Shown piece by piece: positions 36,711-45,286 of a stretch of DNA of 64,000 nt. The notes under the pieces are model-generated. The model made no database searches, was not told the DNA's origin, and saw only the letters and a program-made list of their open reading frames with translations. Source of the stretch: Nitrosomonas nitrosa (GTDB taxonomy: Bacteria > Pseudomonadota > Gammaproteobacteria > Burkholderiales > Nitrosomonadaceae). The position numbers were made by a program, and so were the translations under genes. The stretch's first letter is position 1, and the number at the start of each line of letters is the position of its first letter. The stretch is from assembly GCF_003051105.1 (NCBI RefSeq), contig NZ_QAOO01000017.1, positions 1 through 64,000 of the forward strand. The letters run 5' to 3'.

Positions 36711-37100
36711 TCAGAGGATTTCCCCCTCCACATACAGCCACCGCCCAGCCTTGCGCACAAAGCGGCTGATTTCATGCAGTCGGTGAGCACGGCCATTAAC
36801 TTTATAGCGTGCAATGAATTCAACGACGGCCTGATCCGGTACAGGGGAGTCATGGCGCTTCACTTCAAGGCCCAACCATTTGCTACGCGGCCCATTGTCC
36901 AATCCAAGCGAGGCCGGCCGGGTGGTGGCACACCAAGTGGCTAATAGATAGTCTTCACGGTCAAGTGTATAGGCCGTGTAACGGGAGCGCATCAACGCTT
37001 CTGCTGTGGGCGCGGTTTCTTCTTTATCCAGATAGCGGCTGCAGCAGTCGATATATTTTTTATCGCTACCACAAGGGCAGCGCATTATGCTTCCATTCAT
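36711..37100 (-). CDS. ychJ: YchJ-family SEC-C motif protein (UPF0225)
   Basis: About 129 residues from the ATG at 37100 (ATG at 37085 is the alternative). The zinc-binding SEC-C-like motif opens the protein: CPCGSDKKYIDCC, followed by the conserved APTAEALMRSRYTAY and WLGLEVKRHDSP, and VEFIARYK (NTF2-like domain). The family is uncharacterised. The first frame start at 37178 would overlap the divergent cytochrome gene and lacks the family start, so I chose the later ATG. Confidence 0.88.
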   Translation of the reverse strand: MNGSIMRCPCGSDKKYIDCCSRYLDKEETAPTAEALMRSRYTAYTLDREDYLLATWCATTRPASLGLDNGPRSKWLGLEVKRHDSPVPDQAVVEFIARYKVNGRAHRLHEISRFVRKAGRWLYVEGEIL

Positions 37101-37158
37101 ACTCAAATCCAGGATAAATGGGTTACTATAAAAAAACTTATCAGAAAGGCAAGTCAAC

Positions 37159-38049
37159 ATGTTGAGAAGCTTAAGCAAAATTCATTTTTTGAGCGTCATC
37201 GCTGCCGCGTTGTGCGCCATACTGAGCCCATTCAATCCCGCTTTTGCAGCGAATCCCATGAAGGATGCGCTAATTGAATTCAAGCGCGAGGGACAAGTGA
37301 TCAGCTCTCACAGTCTTGAGGCACTCGGCAAGATGGCCCAAGCCCGGCCGCTTAAAATTTTTGAGTCACATGAGAAAAGAACACGCACTTACCAGGTTTA
37401 TTCCGCCCGTGCGCTGTTCGATCAGATTTTTGGCAAAACATGGCGTTTAGCGGATGAACTCGTCTTTTTTTGCGCAGATGGTTATCAACCGAGCATTCCG
37501 GTAGCCAAATTTCTTGCGTATGATGCCTATTTCGCGTTTGCGAGTGCGGATGACATACCGTTCACGTTGGTAAACAAGCTGCAAAACAACGAGGCTGTCA
37601 CACTAGGCCCGTTGTACCTCGTCTGGGACAATCTGGCAGCACGCACGTTGCTCGATGACGGGGCATCCGACATGCCCTATCAAGTGACCGGTGTCGAGCT
37701 CACCTCGTTCGCGGCACGTTTTCCGCATCTTTATCCACCCGCCGATGCTTCGCTATCCGCTCAACGCGGATTCCAGCATTTCCGCAAATATTGTCTTGCG
37801 TGCCATACGATCAACGGACAAGGCGGTGGCAAAGCGCCTGAGCTCAACTACCCGGTCAGCGTGACCGAATACATCGAGCCCCAATACCTTAAGCGCTGGA
37901 TCGATCGCCCCGAGAGCATCCGCTACAACACGACCATGCCGGCACTGGGCATAGAAACGCCACGGCGTGCCGAGGTTATCGAAGAAATCATTGCTTATCT
38001 GGAAGCGATGAGCAAGCTGAAACGATCCCCTGCTGCAGTCTCCAATTGA
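37159..38049 (+). CDS. Exported c-type cytochrome with sulfite-oxidase-like N-terminal domain
   Basis: 296 residues. Signal peptide to about residue 31 (ending AFAAN). Residues 35-180 carry phrases (VYSARALFDQIFG, ELVFFCADGYQPSI, LGPLYLVWDN) that resemble the molybdopterin-binding fold of sulfite-oxidase-like proteins, but the usual Cys cofactor ligand is not obvious; FFCADG may be the remaining site. The C-terminal 100 residues hold one haem site CLACHT near residue 213 and a distal Met (TMPALG) as likely axial ligand. It is exported and probably takes part in periplasmic electron transfer. It is read towards a cluster of further cytochrome genes. Confidence 0.75.
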   Translation: MLRSLSKIHFLSVIAAALCAILSPFNPAFAANPMKDALIEFKREGQVISSHSLEALGKMAQARPLKIFESHEKRTRTYQVYSARALFDQIFGKTWRLADELVFFCADGYQPSIPVAKFLAYDAYFAFASADDIPFTLVNKLQNNEAVTLGPLYLVWDNLAARTLLDDGASDMPYQVTGVELTSFAARFPHLYPPADASLSAQRGFQHFRKYCLACHTINGQGGGKAPELNYPVSVTEYIEPQYLKRWIDRPESIRYNTTMPALGIETPRRAEVIEEIIAYLEAMSKLKRSPAAVSN

Positions 38050-38102
38050 TTTTATGCGTGTAATTTATACAACTGTTCTTTATCTACTCAGAAGCAACGC
38101 AT

Positions 38103-38477
38103 TCAATCGAACTTAGCCGATTCCATCCTGTGCTGAATATTCAGCGCAAGCTGCTTCGCGAGATTGAAGTCTATCTGATGTGTAACGATAATGGTGGCGA
38201 AGCTCTTTTTGTCACCCGTTCTGCGGCAATGGACAGCAAGGTTGTATTGGCTGTTAACGAGCGCAACATCATCTGCGCGTTGGATAATCGATCCCGTCAC
38301 CTCAGCTGCAATAGCCCGATAGGCCCGATTCAGACATTCGTTTTTAGTGTTGCTCAGGGGCAAAAGCGAATAAAACAGCGAGGGCGAAGCACTCTTCACC
38401 CCACTCACGGACATAAGCAAAAAAATTGCGCCAAAGAACAACAAAAATCGCTTTAAGCTAACTAGGGGTACCAGCAT
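38103..38477 (-). CDS. Small exported hypothetical protein
   Basis: About 124 residues from the ATG at 38477, chosen because GAGGAA lies seven bases before it; the longer frame to 38558 has no such site. A signal peptide is likely (RFLLFFGAIFLLMSVSGVKSA). Two Cys (ECLNRAYRAI, CRRTGDKK) may pair. The middle has beta text (SQYNLAVHCRRTGD, ATIIVTHQI). Not recognised. It converges on the cytochrome gene that ends at 38049. Confidence 0.5.
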   Translation of the reverse strand: MLVPLVSLKRFLLFFGAIFLLMSVSGVKSASPSLFYSLLPLSNTKNECLNRAYRAIAAEVTGSIIQRADDVALVNSQYNLAVHCRRTGDKKSFATIIVTHQIDFNLAKQLALNIQHRMESAKFD

Positions 38478-38535
38478 AATGTTTCCTCGACAAAGACAGA
38501 TTAGCAGATTAGCAGCTTCCGACAACCACGTGGAT

Positions 38536-38556
38536 GGGCTGCCACCTCGGCAGCCC
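38536..38556. terminator. Strong hairpin between two minus-strand genes
   Basis: GGGCTGCC (38536-38543) pairs with GGCAGCCC (38549-38556) through a 5-base loop. It lies past the end of the SPW-like gene (38629) on the minus strand and upstream of the small exported protein gene. No T-run follows, so termination is plausible rather than proven. Confidence 0.4.
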
Positions 38557-38628
38557 AATTATGCAGTAATCCTGCTGTCCGTGAACGTAATTTTATCGAG
38601 TGATCGCTTGGTGCAAAAAGCGCATACC

Positions 38629-38988
38629 TTAGCTTTTACGTTGAGTGGCGCGATAGTCAGTCAACAAACCTACCACGATGATAATCAATCCCATGCCCAT
38701 ATAAAAATTACGCGCCATCGGCTCATCGGCGAAACCCAGCACAAAGGGAACGGCCACAAGCGTAGGCCCGACTATACGCTCGATCCAGCCATGTACGGTA
38801 AAGGGAATGAGCTTGATCAGCCCAAAGGGGAAATCGGAAGTCAGGGTGACCGCAAGGTGCACCATTGCCAATCCATAGGCCAGCAAGGCGGGTACTTCGC
38901 TCAAGCCGAACAATACCGGTGCCAGCAAAAATAGGATAACTGTCAAAAAATCCAGATAGCCATGTTGTCGCGGGGAAATGATTTGCAT
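38629..38988 (-). CDS. SPW-repeat-like small membrane protein
   Basis: About 119 residues from the ATG at 38988, eight bases after AAGGAG; the longer frame is not supported. Four hydrophobic helices: LTVILFLLAPVLFGL, LLAYGLAMVHLAVTL, IERIVGPTLVAVPFVLGF, GLIIIVVGLLTDY. The spacing is that of DUF/SPW-type small inner-membrane proteins. There is no known function. It stands between two convergent-divergent blocks, alone with its own promoter. Confidence 0.6.
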   Translation of the reverse strand: MQIISPRQHGYLDFLTVILFLLAPVLFGLSEVPALLAYGLAMVHLAVTLTSDFPFGLIKLIPFTVHGWIERIVGPTLVAVPFVLGFADEPMARNFYMGMGLIIIVVGLLTDYRATQRKS

Positions 38989-39143
38989 AGTGATGCTCCT
39001 TTCGTAGGCGTTGATAACGCTCACCACTTTAAACAACACCCCGGTCTACGTCTGTTAGCTAGCAAACAGTGCGCAGAAAATCAACCACTCCGACATTCAT
39101 ACAAGCTCATGCCGCTATGCAAAGCACGATGCTTCTCAACAGG

Positions 39144-40424
39144 TTAATGACGGCTTCCTCTACTTTGTCCCACATCGACCGGCGTCACCAGGCTGCCGCG
39201 ATTACCCCACGCATTTCTGATGAAGGAGACCAGTTGGGCTACTTCTTCGTCACGGATGATCTGCTGAAAAGGCGGCATGCCGTAGGGTTGCGGATTGGCT
39301 GCGGTCGTGGGCGGATAACCTCCATTCAATACGATACGAATGACATTGGTAGGGATCGCCATCGTCACGCTGCGATTGCCAGCCAGCGCAGGGTAAATAC
39401 CAGGCGCACCTTGCCCCGACGCACCATGACAATCCTGGCAGTGTTTTTCATACAGCTTCTCGCCTTGCGCCAAGTATTTGCGGACACCCTCCGGCATTTC
39501 TGGATAGCGCACTTCAGGCGGCGCATCGCTTTCAGGCAGCGATTTCAAATAAACGGCCATCGCACGGGCATCCTCTGGCGTCAAATACTGCAAGCTTTGC
39601 CTGACCACCGTACCCATCGGCCCTGACATCATGGCGCGTTGGGTCACGCCTACGGTGAGCAGCTCGACGATTTCCTCGATCGACCAATCCATACTGCCTG
39701 CCTCCTGGCGGGTAGTCAGCGAGGGCGCATACCAGTTGGAGTCCATGATTTGTCCCTCGCTCGCATGCTCATCTTGGCTTGCCCCCAGCACATTTCTGGC
39801 CGTGTGGCAGGCATTGCAATGCCCCAATCCTTGCACTAAATAAGCCCCCCGGTTCCATTCTTCACTTTTGGTGCTATCCGGTTCATAAATACCCTGCTTG
39901 AAAAAAAGCGCACGCCAGACATACAAGAGGGGACGGTAGTTATAGGGAAAACGAATTTCATGCGGCGGGTTGCTTTGGGATACCGCCGGGATCGATCGCA
40001 GGTAGGCAAAAATAAGATCGGCGTCTTCACGTGTCACCTTGGTGTAGTCGGTATAGGGAAAAGCCGGATAAAGTAGCCGTCCGTCGCGGGATTTTCCTTC
40101 GTGCATCGCTCTCCAGAAGTCTTCTTGACTCCAGCGACCAATTCCCGTTTCGTCATCTGGCGTGATGTTAGGTGTTACGAAAGTTCCAAACGATGTCGTC
40201 AACCTGAGTCCGCCGGCAAAGGGCTGTCCGCCTTTGGTAGTATGGCAACCCAGGCAATTTCCGACACGCGCCAAATATTCGCCGCGCGCGAGCTGCTGCA
40301 CAGCGGTACTTTCCGTCGCAGCATGAATTTCCATGACACCGACCATCAGGAGTGCGATCAATCCGTAGCCAGTCCCTGAAAAAACCCTTTTTATCGTTGC
40401 AACCAACATCAGAGCAGTTTTCAT
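39144..40424 (-). CDS. Tri-haem cytochrome c (alcohol dehydrogenase cytochrome subunit type)
   Basis: About 426 residues from the ATG at 40424, which overlaps the upstream cytochrome gene's stop by 4 bp. A signal peptide is followed by three haem-binding sites: CLGCHTT (near residue 56), CNACHT (near residue 204) and CQDCHG (near residue 340). The order and the phrases GEYLARVGNCLGCHTTKGG, FVTPNITPD and EKLYEKHCQDCHG match the cytochrome subunit of membrane alcohol or aldehyde dehydrogenases. No dehydrogenase gene is adjacent, so its electron donor is open. Confidence 0.85.
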   Translation of the reverse strand: MKTALMLVATIKRVFSGTGYGLIALLMVGVMEIHAATESTAVQQLARGEYLARVGNCLGCHTTKGGQPFAGGLRLTTSFGTFVTPNITPDDETGIGRWSQEDFWRAMHEGKSRDGRLLYPAFPYTDYTKVTREDADLIFAYLRSIPAVSQSNPPHEIRFPYNYRPLLYVWRALFFKQGIYEPDSTKSEEWNRGAYLVQGLGHCNACHTARNVLGASQDEHASEGQIMDSNWYAPSLTTRQEAGSMDWSIEEIVELLTVGVTQRAMMSGPMGTVVRQSLQYLTPEDARAMAVYLKSLPESDAPPEVRYPEMPEGVRKYLAQGEKLYEKHCQDCHGASGQGAPGIYPALAGNRSVTMAIPTNVIRIVLNGGYPPTTAANPQPYGMPPFQQIIRDEEVAQLVSFIRNAWGNRGSLVTPVDVGQSRGSRH

Positions 40425-41137
40425 CGGCTGTCTCCATTCTCCAGAGCGAGATTCGCGCACCGTTGCGCCATCTCGGCAGGAAGGGCGTTGGCGGGTTCTC
40501 CTGAAGCAGGTTGAGCAGCCAGCCATTTTGCAAGCGCGTTGATTTCTTCGTAGGTCAATTGCTTGGCGATATCCGCCATACAATTCGCGATCTTCCCGCG
40601 GATCAGTCCGCCGCTATGCCAACCGCCCAATTGTGCAGCCAAATAAGTGCTATGCAAACCCAGCAATCCAGGTACAAAGGGCTCGGTACCCATCAGATCT
40701 TGACCATGACACGCGCTGCATGCGGGCACCTCTCGTTCGGGATCACCCGAATAAACCAATTTCTCGGCCAGCGCCGCTTGTGCAGGCGGGATCACGATGG
40801 ATTCAGGTGGAGGATAAGGTATCTCGAGCCCAGCAAAATACTGCGCTATCTCGCGCAAATACGTATCGGACATGTTCTCCAGCAAAATGGCCATCGGTTG
40901 GTAGTAGCGGCGCCCATCCCTGAAATGCCGCAGCTGGTTATAAAGATAACCCTCCAATTTGCCTGCAATGCGCGGATAATAAGCGTCTCTGCTCGCCTTA
41001 TCTTCCTCGCCATGACAAATGGTACAGGCTTTGACGCGCTCTGCCAGCGTGTTGGGAACGTCGACGGGCTGCGGTGCTTCTGCAGCTTCCGCAAAACAAG
41101 TGAAAAGAAATAGTCCAGTTAGAATAAAATATTTCAT
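40421..41137 (-). CDS. Di-haem cytochrome c4-like protein
   Basis: About 238 residues from the ATG at 41137; upstream in-frame Met codons overlap the divergent DUF3293 gene. Signal peptide FILTGLFLFTCFAEAAEA. Two haem sites, CTICHG and CSACHG, each followed by the c4-like second half (PRIAGKLEGYLYNQL, PGLLGLHSTYLAAQL). Met and His residues near AILLENM and CMADIAKQLT supply axial ligands. C4 cytochromes pass electrons to terminal oxidases. The stop overlaps the tri-haem gene start by 4 bp, so both are coexpressed. Confidence 0.88.
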   Translation of the reverse strand: MKYFILTGLFLFTCFAEAAEAPQPVDVPNTLAERVKACTICHGEEDKASRDAYYPRIAGKLEGYLYNQLRHFRDGRRYYQPMAILLENMSDTYLREIAQYFAGLEIPYPPPESIVIPPAQAALAEKLVYSGDPEREVPACSACHGQDLMGTEPFVPGLLGLHSTYLAAQLGGWHSGGLIRGKIANCMADIAKQLTYEEINALAKWLAAQPASGEPANALPAEMAQRCANLALENGDSR

Positions 41138-41165
41138 GTTGTTATTTTTGTGATGAGGAAACGCC

Positions 41166-41654
41166 ATGCCCGACTCATTCCAGGAAGACATCTTTCGACA
41201 CGGCTTTGTTATTTTGCATGAAAGTTTAAAGCAAACCGCTATTCCGGCCAAACTGATCCAAAGCTACCTTGCTACCCTTTACCAGGCAGACATCGATACA
41301 GACAAGATGACGTTACGAATTGGCGAACATTGCGAGTCCTTGTCTCACCTCCTGTCCACAAAGGCAGTGCAGTGCGCGCTGTATATTACGGCTTGCAATC
41401 CCCGCAGCCGACCTCGCCCGCAGCAAATAAACGAGTTGGCTAATCATCGCTTATACAGTTGCCTCTTCCGCTACACCGATAATATTTTTATCGGAAGAAG
41501 TTTGGATCCTGCCGAAAAATGGCCAGCCGAACCCAGCTTTCTTGCCCTAGGCATCGACTTGGTCACCGCCAAGATTCTGGGTCGCCACTTCGACCAGAAC
41601 GCGCTCGTGTGGATTAATGACGATGCCATTCCCAGGCTAGTACTGTTACGTTGA
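41166..41654 (+). CDS. DUF3293 domain protein
   Basis: 162 residues. An ATG at 41166 preceded by GAGGAA. Family landmarks: TLRIGEHCESLSHLL, ALYITACNPRSRPRPQQINE, and WPAEPSFLALGIDL, FDQNALVWINDDAIPRLVLL. The combination of a central ITAxNP and a terminal QNAxVW is the DUF3293 pattern. It is a small soluble protein of unknown function. It is divergent from the cytochrome operon with 28 bp between the starts. Confidence 0.82.
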   Translation: MPDSFQEDIFRHGFVILHESLKQTAIPAKLIQSYLATLYQADIDTDKMTLRIGEHCESLSHLLSTKAVQCALYITACNPRSRPRPQQINELANHRLYSCLFRYTDNIFIGRSLDPAEKWPAEPSFLALGIDLVTAKILGRHFDQNALVWINDDAIPRLVLLR

Positions 41655-41678
41655 CCGCGCTACTGAAAAAGCCAATCC

Positions 41679-43514
41679 TCATCCTTCGCGCACGATTGCC
41701 TGCTTGAGCGTCTCGATTTGTGGCTGGTTGAGCGTTTCGGTCTTGAGCAATTCCTCGGCAGTTTTATCCAATAACGCACGGTTCCTGCGAAGTATGCCTA
41801 CCGCCCGTTCGAGCGCCTGATCAACCAATGATCGCACCGCGGTATCGATTTTGTTGGCGGTTTCCTCGCTGTAGTCGCGGCTTTGCGGCACCGGAAACCC
41901 CTGTTGCAAAAACGCGGAGCGTTCGCGGTCGTAGGCCACATGACCCAACGCATCACTCATGCCATAGCGCAACACCATGGCACGGGCAATATCGGTCGCA
42001 CGCACCAGATCATCCGACGCGCCGGTTGACACTTCATTGAACACCACTTGTTCGGCTGCCCGTCCGCCCAGTAGCACCGCCATTTTATTCTCCAGTTCTA
42101 CCCGTGTCATCAGAAAACGATCCTCGGTCGGCCGCTGAATGGTATAACCCAATGCACCCACGCCTCGTGGAATGATCGACACTTTGTGCACCTCATCGGT
42201 CCCGGGCAATGCCAACGCGACCATGGCATGCCCCAGTTCGTGAAAAGCGACCACGCGGCGTTCATTGGGATTGAGTAAGCGGTTGCGCTTCTCGAGACCG
42301 GCCACAATCCGTTCGATCGCATTATTGAAATCGTCCATCGTCACGGCAGAGGCTTTACGCCGGGTAGCCAACAGCGCCGCTTCATTGACCAAATTAGCCA
42401 GATCAGCGCCGGTAAAGCCTGGCGTGAGTGCCGCAATTTGCTCCGGCTTGACATCGGTATTCAACTTCACTTTTTTCAAATGGACCGCCAGAATCTGCTC
42501 ACGTCCCACTTTATCGGGCCGATCGACCAACACCTGCCGGTCGAAGCGCCCCGCGCGCAGCAATGCGGCATCGAGAATTTCAGGGCGGTTGGTCGCTGCC
42601 AGCAAGACGATACCACTTGCAGGATCGAAACCATCGAGCTCCGCCAGCAACTGATTGAGCGTTTGTTCTTTTTCATCGTGTCCACCCAAGCCGTAGGCGC
42701 CTCGCGCGCGCCCCAATGAATCAAGCTCATCGATGAAAATAATCGCAGGCGCCATTTGACGAGCCTGCTCGAACAGATCACGCACCCGAGCGGCCCCCAC
42801 ACCAACGAACATCTCGACAAATTCCGACCCTGATATCGAGAAGAACGGCACACCTGCCTCACCTGCCACCGCTCTTGCCAGCAAGGTTTTACCGGTTCCG
42901 GGTGGGCCAACCAGCAAGATGCCCTTGGGCACCCGTCCCCCCAGGCTGCTGTAATCCGCTGGATTCTTTAGAAAATTAATGATTTCGAGCAGCTCTTCCT
43001 TCGCCTCATCGACACCCGCCACATCGGCAAACGTGACTTTGGTTTCCTTCTCGACATACACCTTGGCGCGGCTCTTGCCAATCGACATCAACCCTCCGCT
43101 CATGCTACCGCTCATGCGGCGGATAATGAACAACCAGATTCCGATGAACACGGCCATGGGCACGATCCAGGACAGCAAATCACGCAACCAGGTGCTCTTC
43201 ACGACCCCCGTATAGGTCACGTTATGCTTATCAAAAATCTCTGCCAGCTCGGGCTCGACCCGGGTTGTGACAAATTCCTTAAACCCTTCCGAACTTGCTT
43301 CTTTAAGCGTGCCGTAAATATGGTTCTCCGTAATCGCCACCTCAGCCACGCGCCCTTGCTCGAGCAGCGTTTGGAAACGGCTATAGGGAATGGGTTCAAT
43401 ACGAGTATATTGGTTGTACAGATTCTGCAAAAACATCATGCCTAGAATGGCAATGACGATATACCAAAAATTGAACTGCACTTTCTTGTCCATTACATTG
43501 CTATCCATCAGCAT
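41679..43514 (-). CDS. ftsH: ATP-dependent zinc metalloprotease FtsH
   Basis: 611 residues. Two N-terminal transmembrane segments (about 15-33 and 110-128) flank a periplasmic FtsH_ext domain. AAA+ motifs: Walker A GPPGTGKT, Walker [13 protein letters not shown], second region of homology and arginine finger ([20 protein letters not shown]). The zinc site is HELGH, where most FtsH have HEAGH, plus a downstream Asp in the ASDDL segment. It degrades misfolded membrane proteins and regulators. The absence of rlmE (ftsJ) suggests a second FtsH copy rather than the canonical one. No sigma-32 promoter was recognised. Confidence 0.95.
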   Translation of the reverse strand: MLMDSNVMDKKVQFNFWYIVIAILGMMFLQNLYNQYTRIEPIPYSRFQTLLEQGRVAEVAITENHIYGTLKEASSEGFKEFVTTRVEPELAEIFDKHNVTYTGVVKSTWLRDLLSWIVPMAVFIGIWLFIIRRMSGSMSGGLMSIGKSRAKVYVEKETKVTFADVAGVDEAKEELLEIINFLKNPADYSSLGGRVPKGILLVGPPGTGKTLLARAVAGEAGVPFFSISGSEFVEMFVGVGAARVRDLFEQARQMAPAIIFIDELDSLGRARGAYGLGGHDEKEQTLNQLLAELDGFDPASGIVLLAATNRPEILDAALLRAGRFDRQVLVDRPDKVGREQILAVHLKKVKLNTDVKPEQIAALTPGFTGADLANLVNEAALLATRRKASAVTMDDFNNAIERIVAGLEKRNRLLNPNERRVVAFHELGHAMVALALPGTDEVHKVSIIPRGVGALGYTIQRPTEDRFLMTRVELENKMAVLLGGRAAEQVVFNEVSTGASDDLVRATDIARAMVLRYGMSDALGHVAYDRERSAFLQQGFPVPQSRDYSEETANKIDTAVRSLVDQALERAVGILRRNRALLDKTAEELLKTETLNQPQIETLKQAIVREG

Positions 43515-43799
43515 TCACCTTCTTTATTGGAAAACGTTTCATTGTCGCAAGAATCGACCAGACGAGACAGATCGGATTATGATCATGCCCACTATCTATG
43601 ATCTCAGTCTGTCAGAATCAATCCCATTCAGTCTAAAAATAAACTATTTTTGGATGATTGCATGTAACAGAGCGCGAATTGGCAGAAGACGGTCATAGTC
43701 AAGCAATAGCAAATGGAAAGCGCTCCTTTGTGCACCGCTATTATGCTGCCACAAGCAGAAAATAAGTACAAAGAACAGCTTCTATGTTGTGATGCTATA

Positions 43800-44064
43800 G
43801 GGAGCAGCGGTAGTTTTTTTAATGTAAATGATGCAGCGATAATGGCTACTTGACCAGGCGCGAGCCCAATACGCCATGTTATCAATCGATTCTCCATCTC
43901 CATCAAATCGCTTTTGGCAACTCACTGAGTTTTCATTGCCTCAGCAAAAACGCGGCTTGCTGTGCTTTGATAATAGCGATTGCTCGTTCGCGGTGAACGC
44001 CAGATTTTTCAAGTCTCTCGACTAATTTGTGTGTGTCAAACGTATCGTTTGTCTTATCGCTATC
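43800..44064 (-). pseudogene. Decayed DUF1640-like coiled-coil/TM protein, copy 1
   Basis: The first half, NDTFDTHKLVERLEKSG, then HRERAIAIIKAQQ, is the usual N-terminus of DUF1640/CCDC90-type proteins and ends at a stop after FLLRQ. The second half lies in another frame: KSDLMEMENRLITWRIG, then LAPGQVAIIAASFTLKKLP, i.e. the coiled coil and the C-terminal membrane helix. A 1-2 base deletion near 43915 separates them. Coordinates are approximate. The rest of the gap 43515-44203 has no gene. Confidence 0.6.
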
Positions 44065-44203
44065 CTATCCAATAGGAATCAACATATTCATTGTGCACAG
44101 TAAACAAACCTTTTTCCATTATCTGGAATGGTAACTCCCCGCTTCATCGCTTGTGTCCGACCTGCTACACAGAAAATTATGCCTGCTTGGTAATACGACA
44201 AAA

Positions 44204-44995
44204 TCAATTCAGATGATCAAATTTTAACGTACCGCCCTGATTGAGGAATTCCAGATCCAGCTCCCCGCTCGGTGTGCTTGGTATGCCCGCTTTCGCATGG
44301 GCTTGCGCCAAATCACCGAGGCGGGGCAAATGCTGTATGGATAAAAGCTGGCAATAGGCAGCTTGCAGTGCACCGATATCGCGCAGCTCAACAAAAGCGT
44401 CGCCAGTCAGCGTATTTAGCACTGCTTCGTCGACACGATACAAACCAGCGATTTGCTGCTCATTGGCACTGTGTTGGACTTTGATCGTCCAAGGCTGGAT
44501 CAGATCATATTTCTGCAAGGCGGCACAGATACGTTTGGTTGCCTCGCGGGCAGTTGCCACCCGCTTCAGAAATTCGAGGACATCGAGAACGGATTTAGCC
44601 GGGTTGCCTTCATCATCAAAAAAACGCTCGCCGTCAGGATCATCAGTGATGACACCGCTACCTTCATTGATGCACAACACTTGCTTGCCATCGCTCGTAT
44701 TCGCTAACAAAAAAGGGTAGCCCCGATACGCTGCAGGAATATAGCTAGCCAGCCAGCTCCCATCCTTGGCCACCAAAAGATTTTTTCCCGCCGCAAGCCC
44801 CTGCACCGCCACCATGACGAAACTCGACTCAACCGCTACAAAACCAATCGGCAACGCCATGACTGCCTTGTACAACTCAGCCGCCACAATAGGAACAACC
44901 GCGTCATTTGCAGCAAAATCGTAGTGACGGTAAGGCCGCCAGCGCTGCAGCGCATGGCGGCTTTTTGATAAGGGTTGAATTGCATTCTCAGTCAT
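44204..44995 (-). CDS. SapC family protein
   Basis: 263 residues. SapC landmarks are present: WRPYRHYDFAAND, VPIVAAELYKAVMALPIGFVA, WLASYIPAAYRGYPFLLA, LCINEGSGVI and RFFDDEGNPAKSVLDVLEFL. There is no signal peptide. SapC proteins are linked to S-layer or surface protein export in some proteobacteria, though mechanisms are unclear. A methyltransferase with regulatory domain lies 291 bp upstream on the same strand; the two genes often occur together. The 291-bp gap has no other gene. Confidence 0.85.
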   Translation of the reverse strand: MTENAIQPLSKSRHALQRWRPYRHYDFAANDAVVPIVAAELYKAVMALPIGFVAVESSFVMVAVQGLAAGKNLLVAKDGSWLASYIPAAYRGYPFLLANTSDGKQVLCINEGSGVITDDPDGERFFDDEGNPAKSVLDVLEFLKRVATAREATKRICAALQKYDLIQPWTIKVQHSANEQQIAGLYRVDEAVLNTLTGDAFVELRDIGALQAAYCQLLSIQHLPRLGDLAQAHAKAGIPSTPSGELDLEFLNQGGTLKFDHLN

Positions 44996-45286
44996 ATCAA
45001 CGAATCAAGGTAAGTAGTTAGCAAAACATTCAATTGAGCCCAATGATATCACTCAACTGGCGTACTATCGCGCTGTTTACTCGTTTTTTTTGGAATCGTA
45101 TCTGGCACGATAGCCTGTGGACAGGGTGGCAAATGCACCTAGATCGGCCATCCGGTGCAAAATGTATACTCCGCCTACCACACCTTATCTCACCCCTGCC
45201 AAGGCTTCCCTGAGAGGAGCCGTTTTTAAACATCCGGACAGAATAAGCGGAATATCACTTACCCTACTTCCGGTTACAACACCCAA

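Noticed and set aside
43628-43906. 92-codon minus-strand frame starting MMEMENRL
   Set aside because: Only its first 35 residues make sense, as the tail of the decayed DUF1640-like gene; the remainder is out of family.
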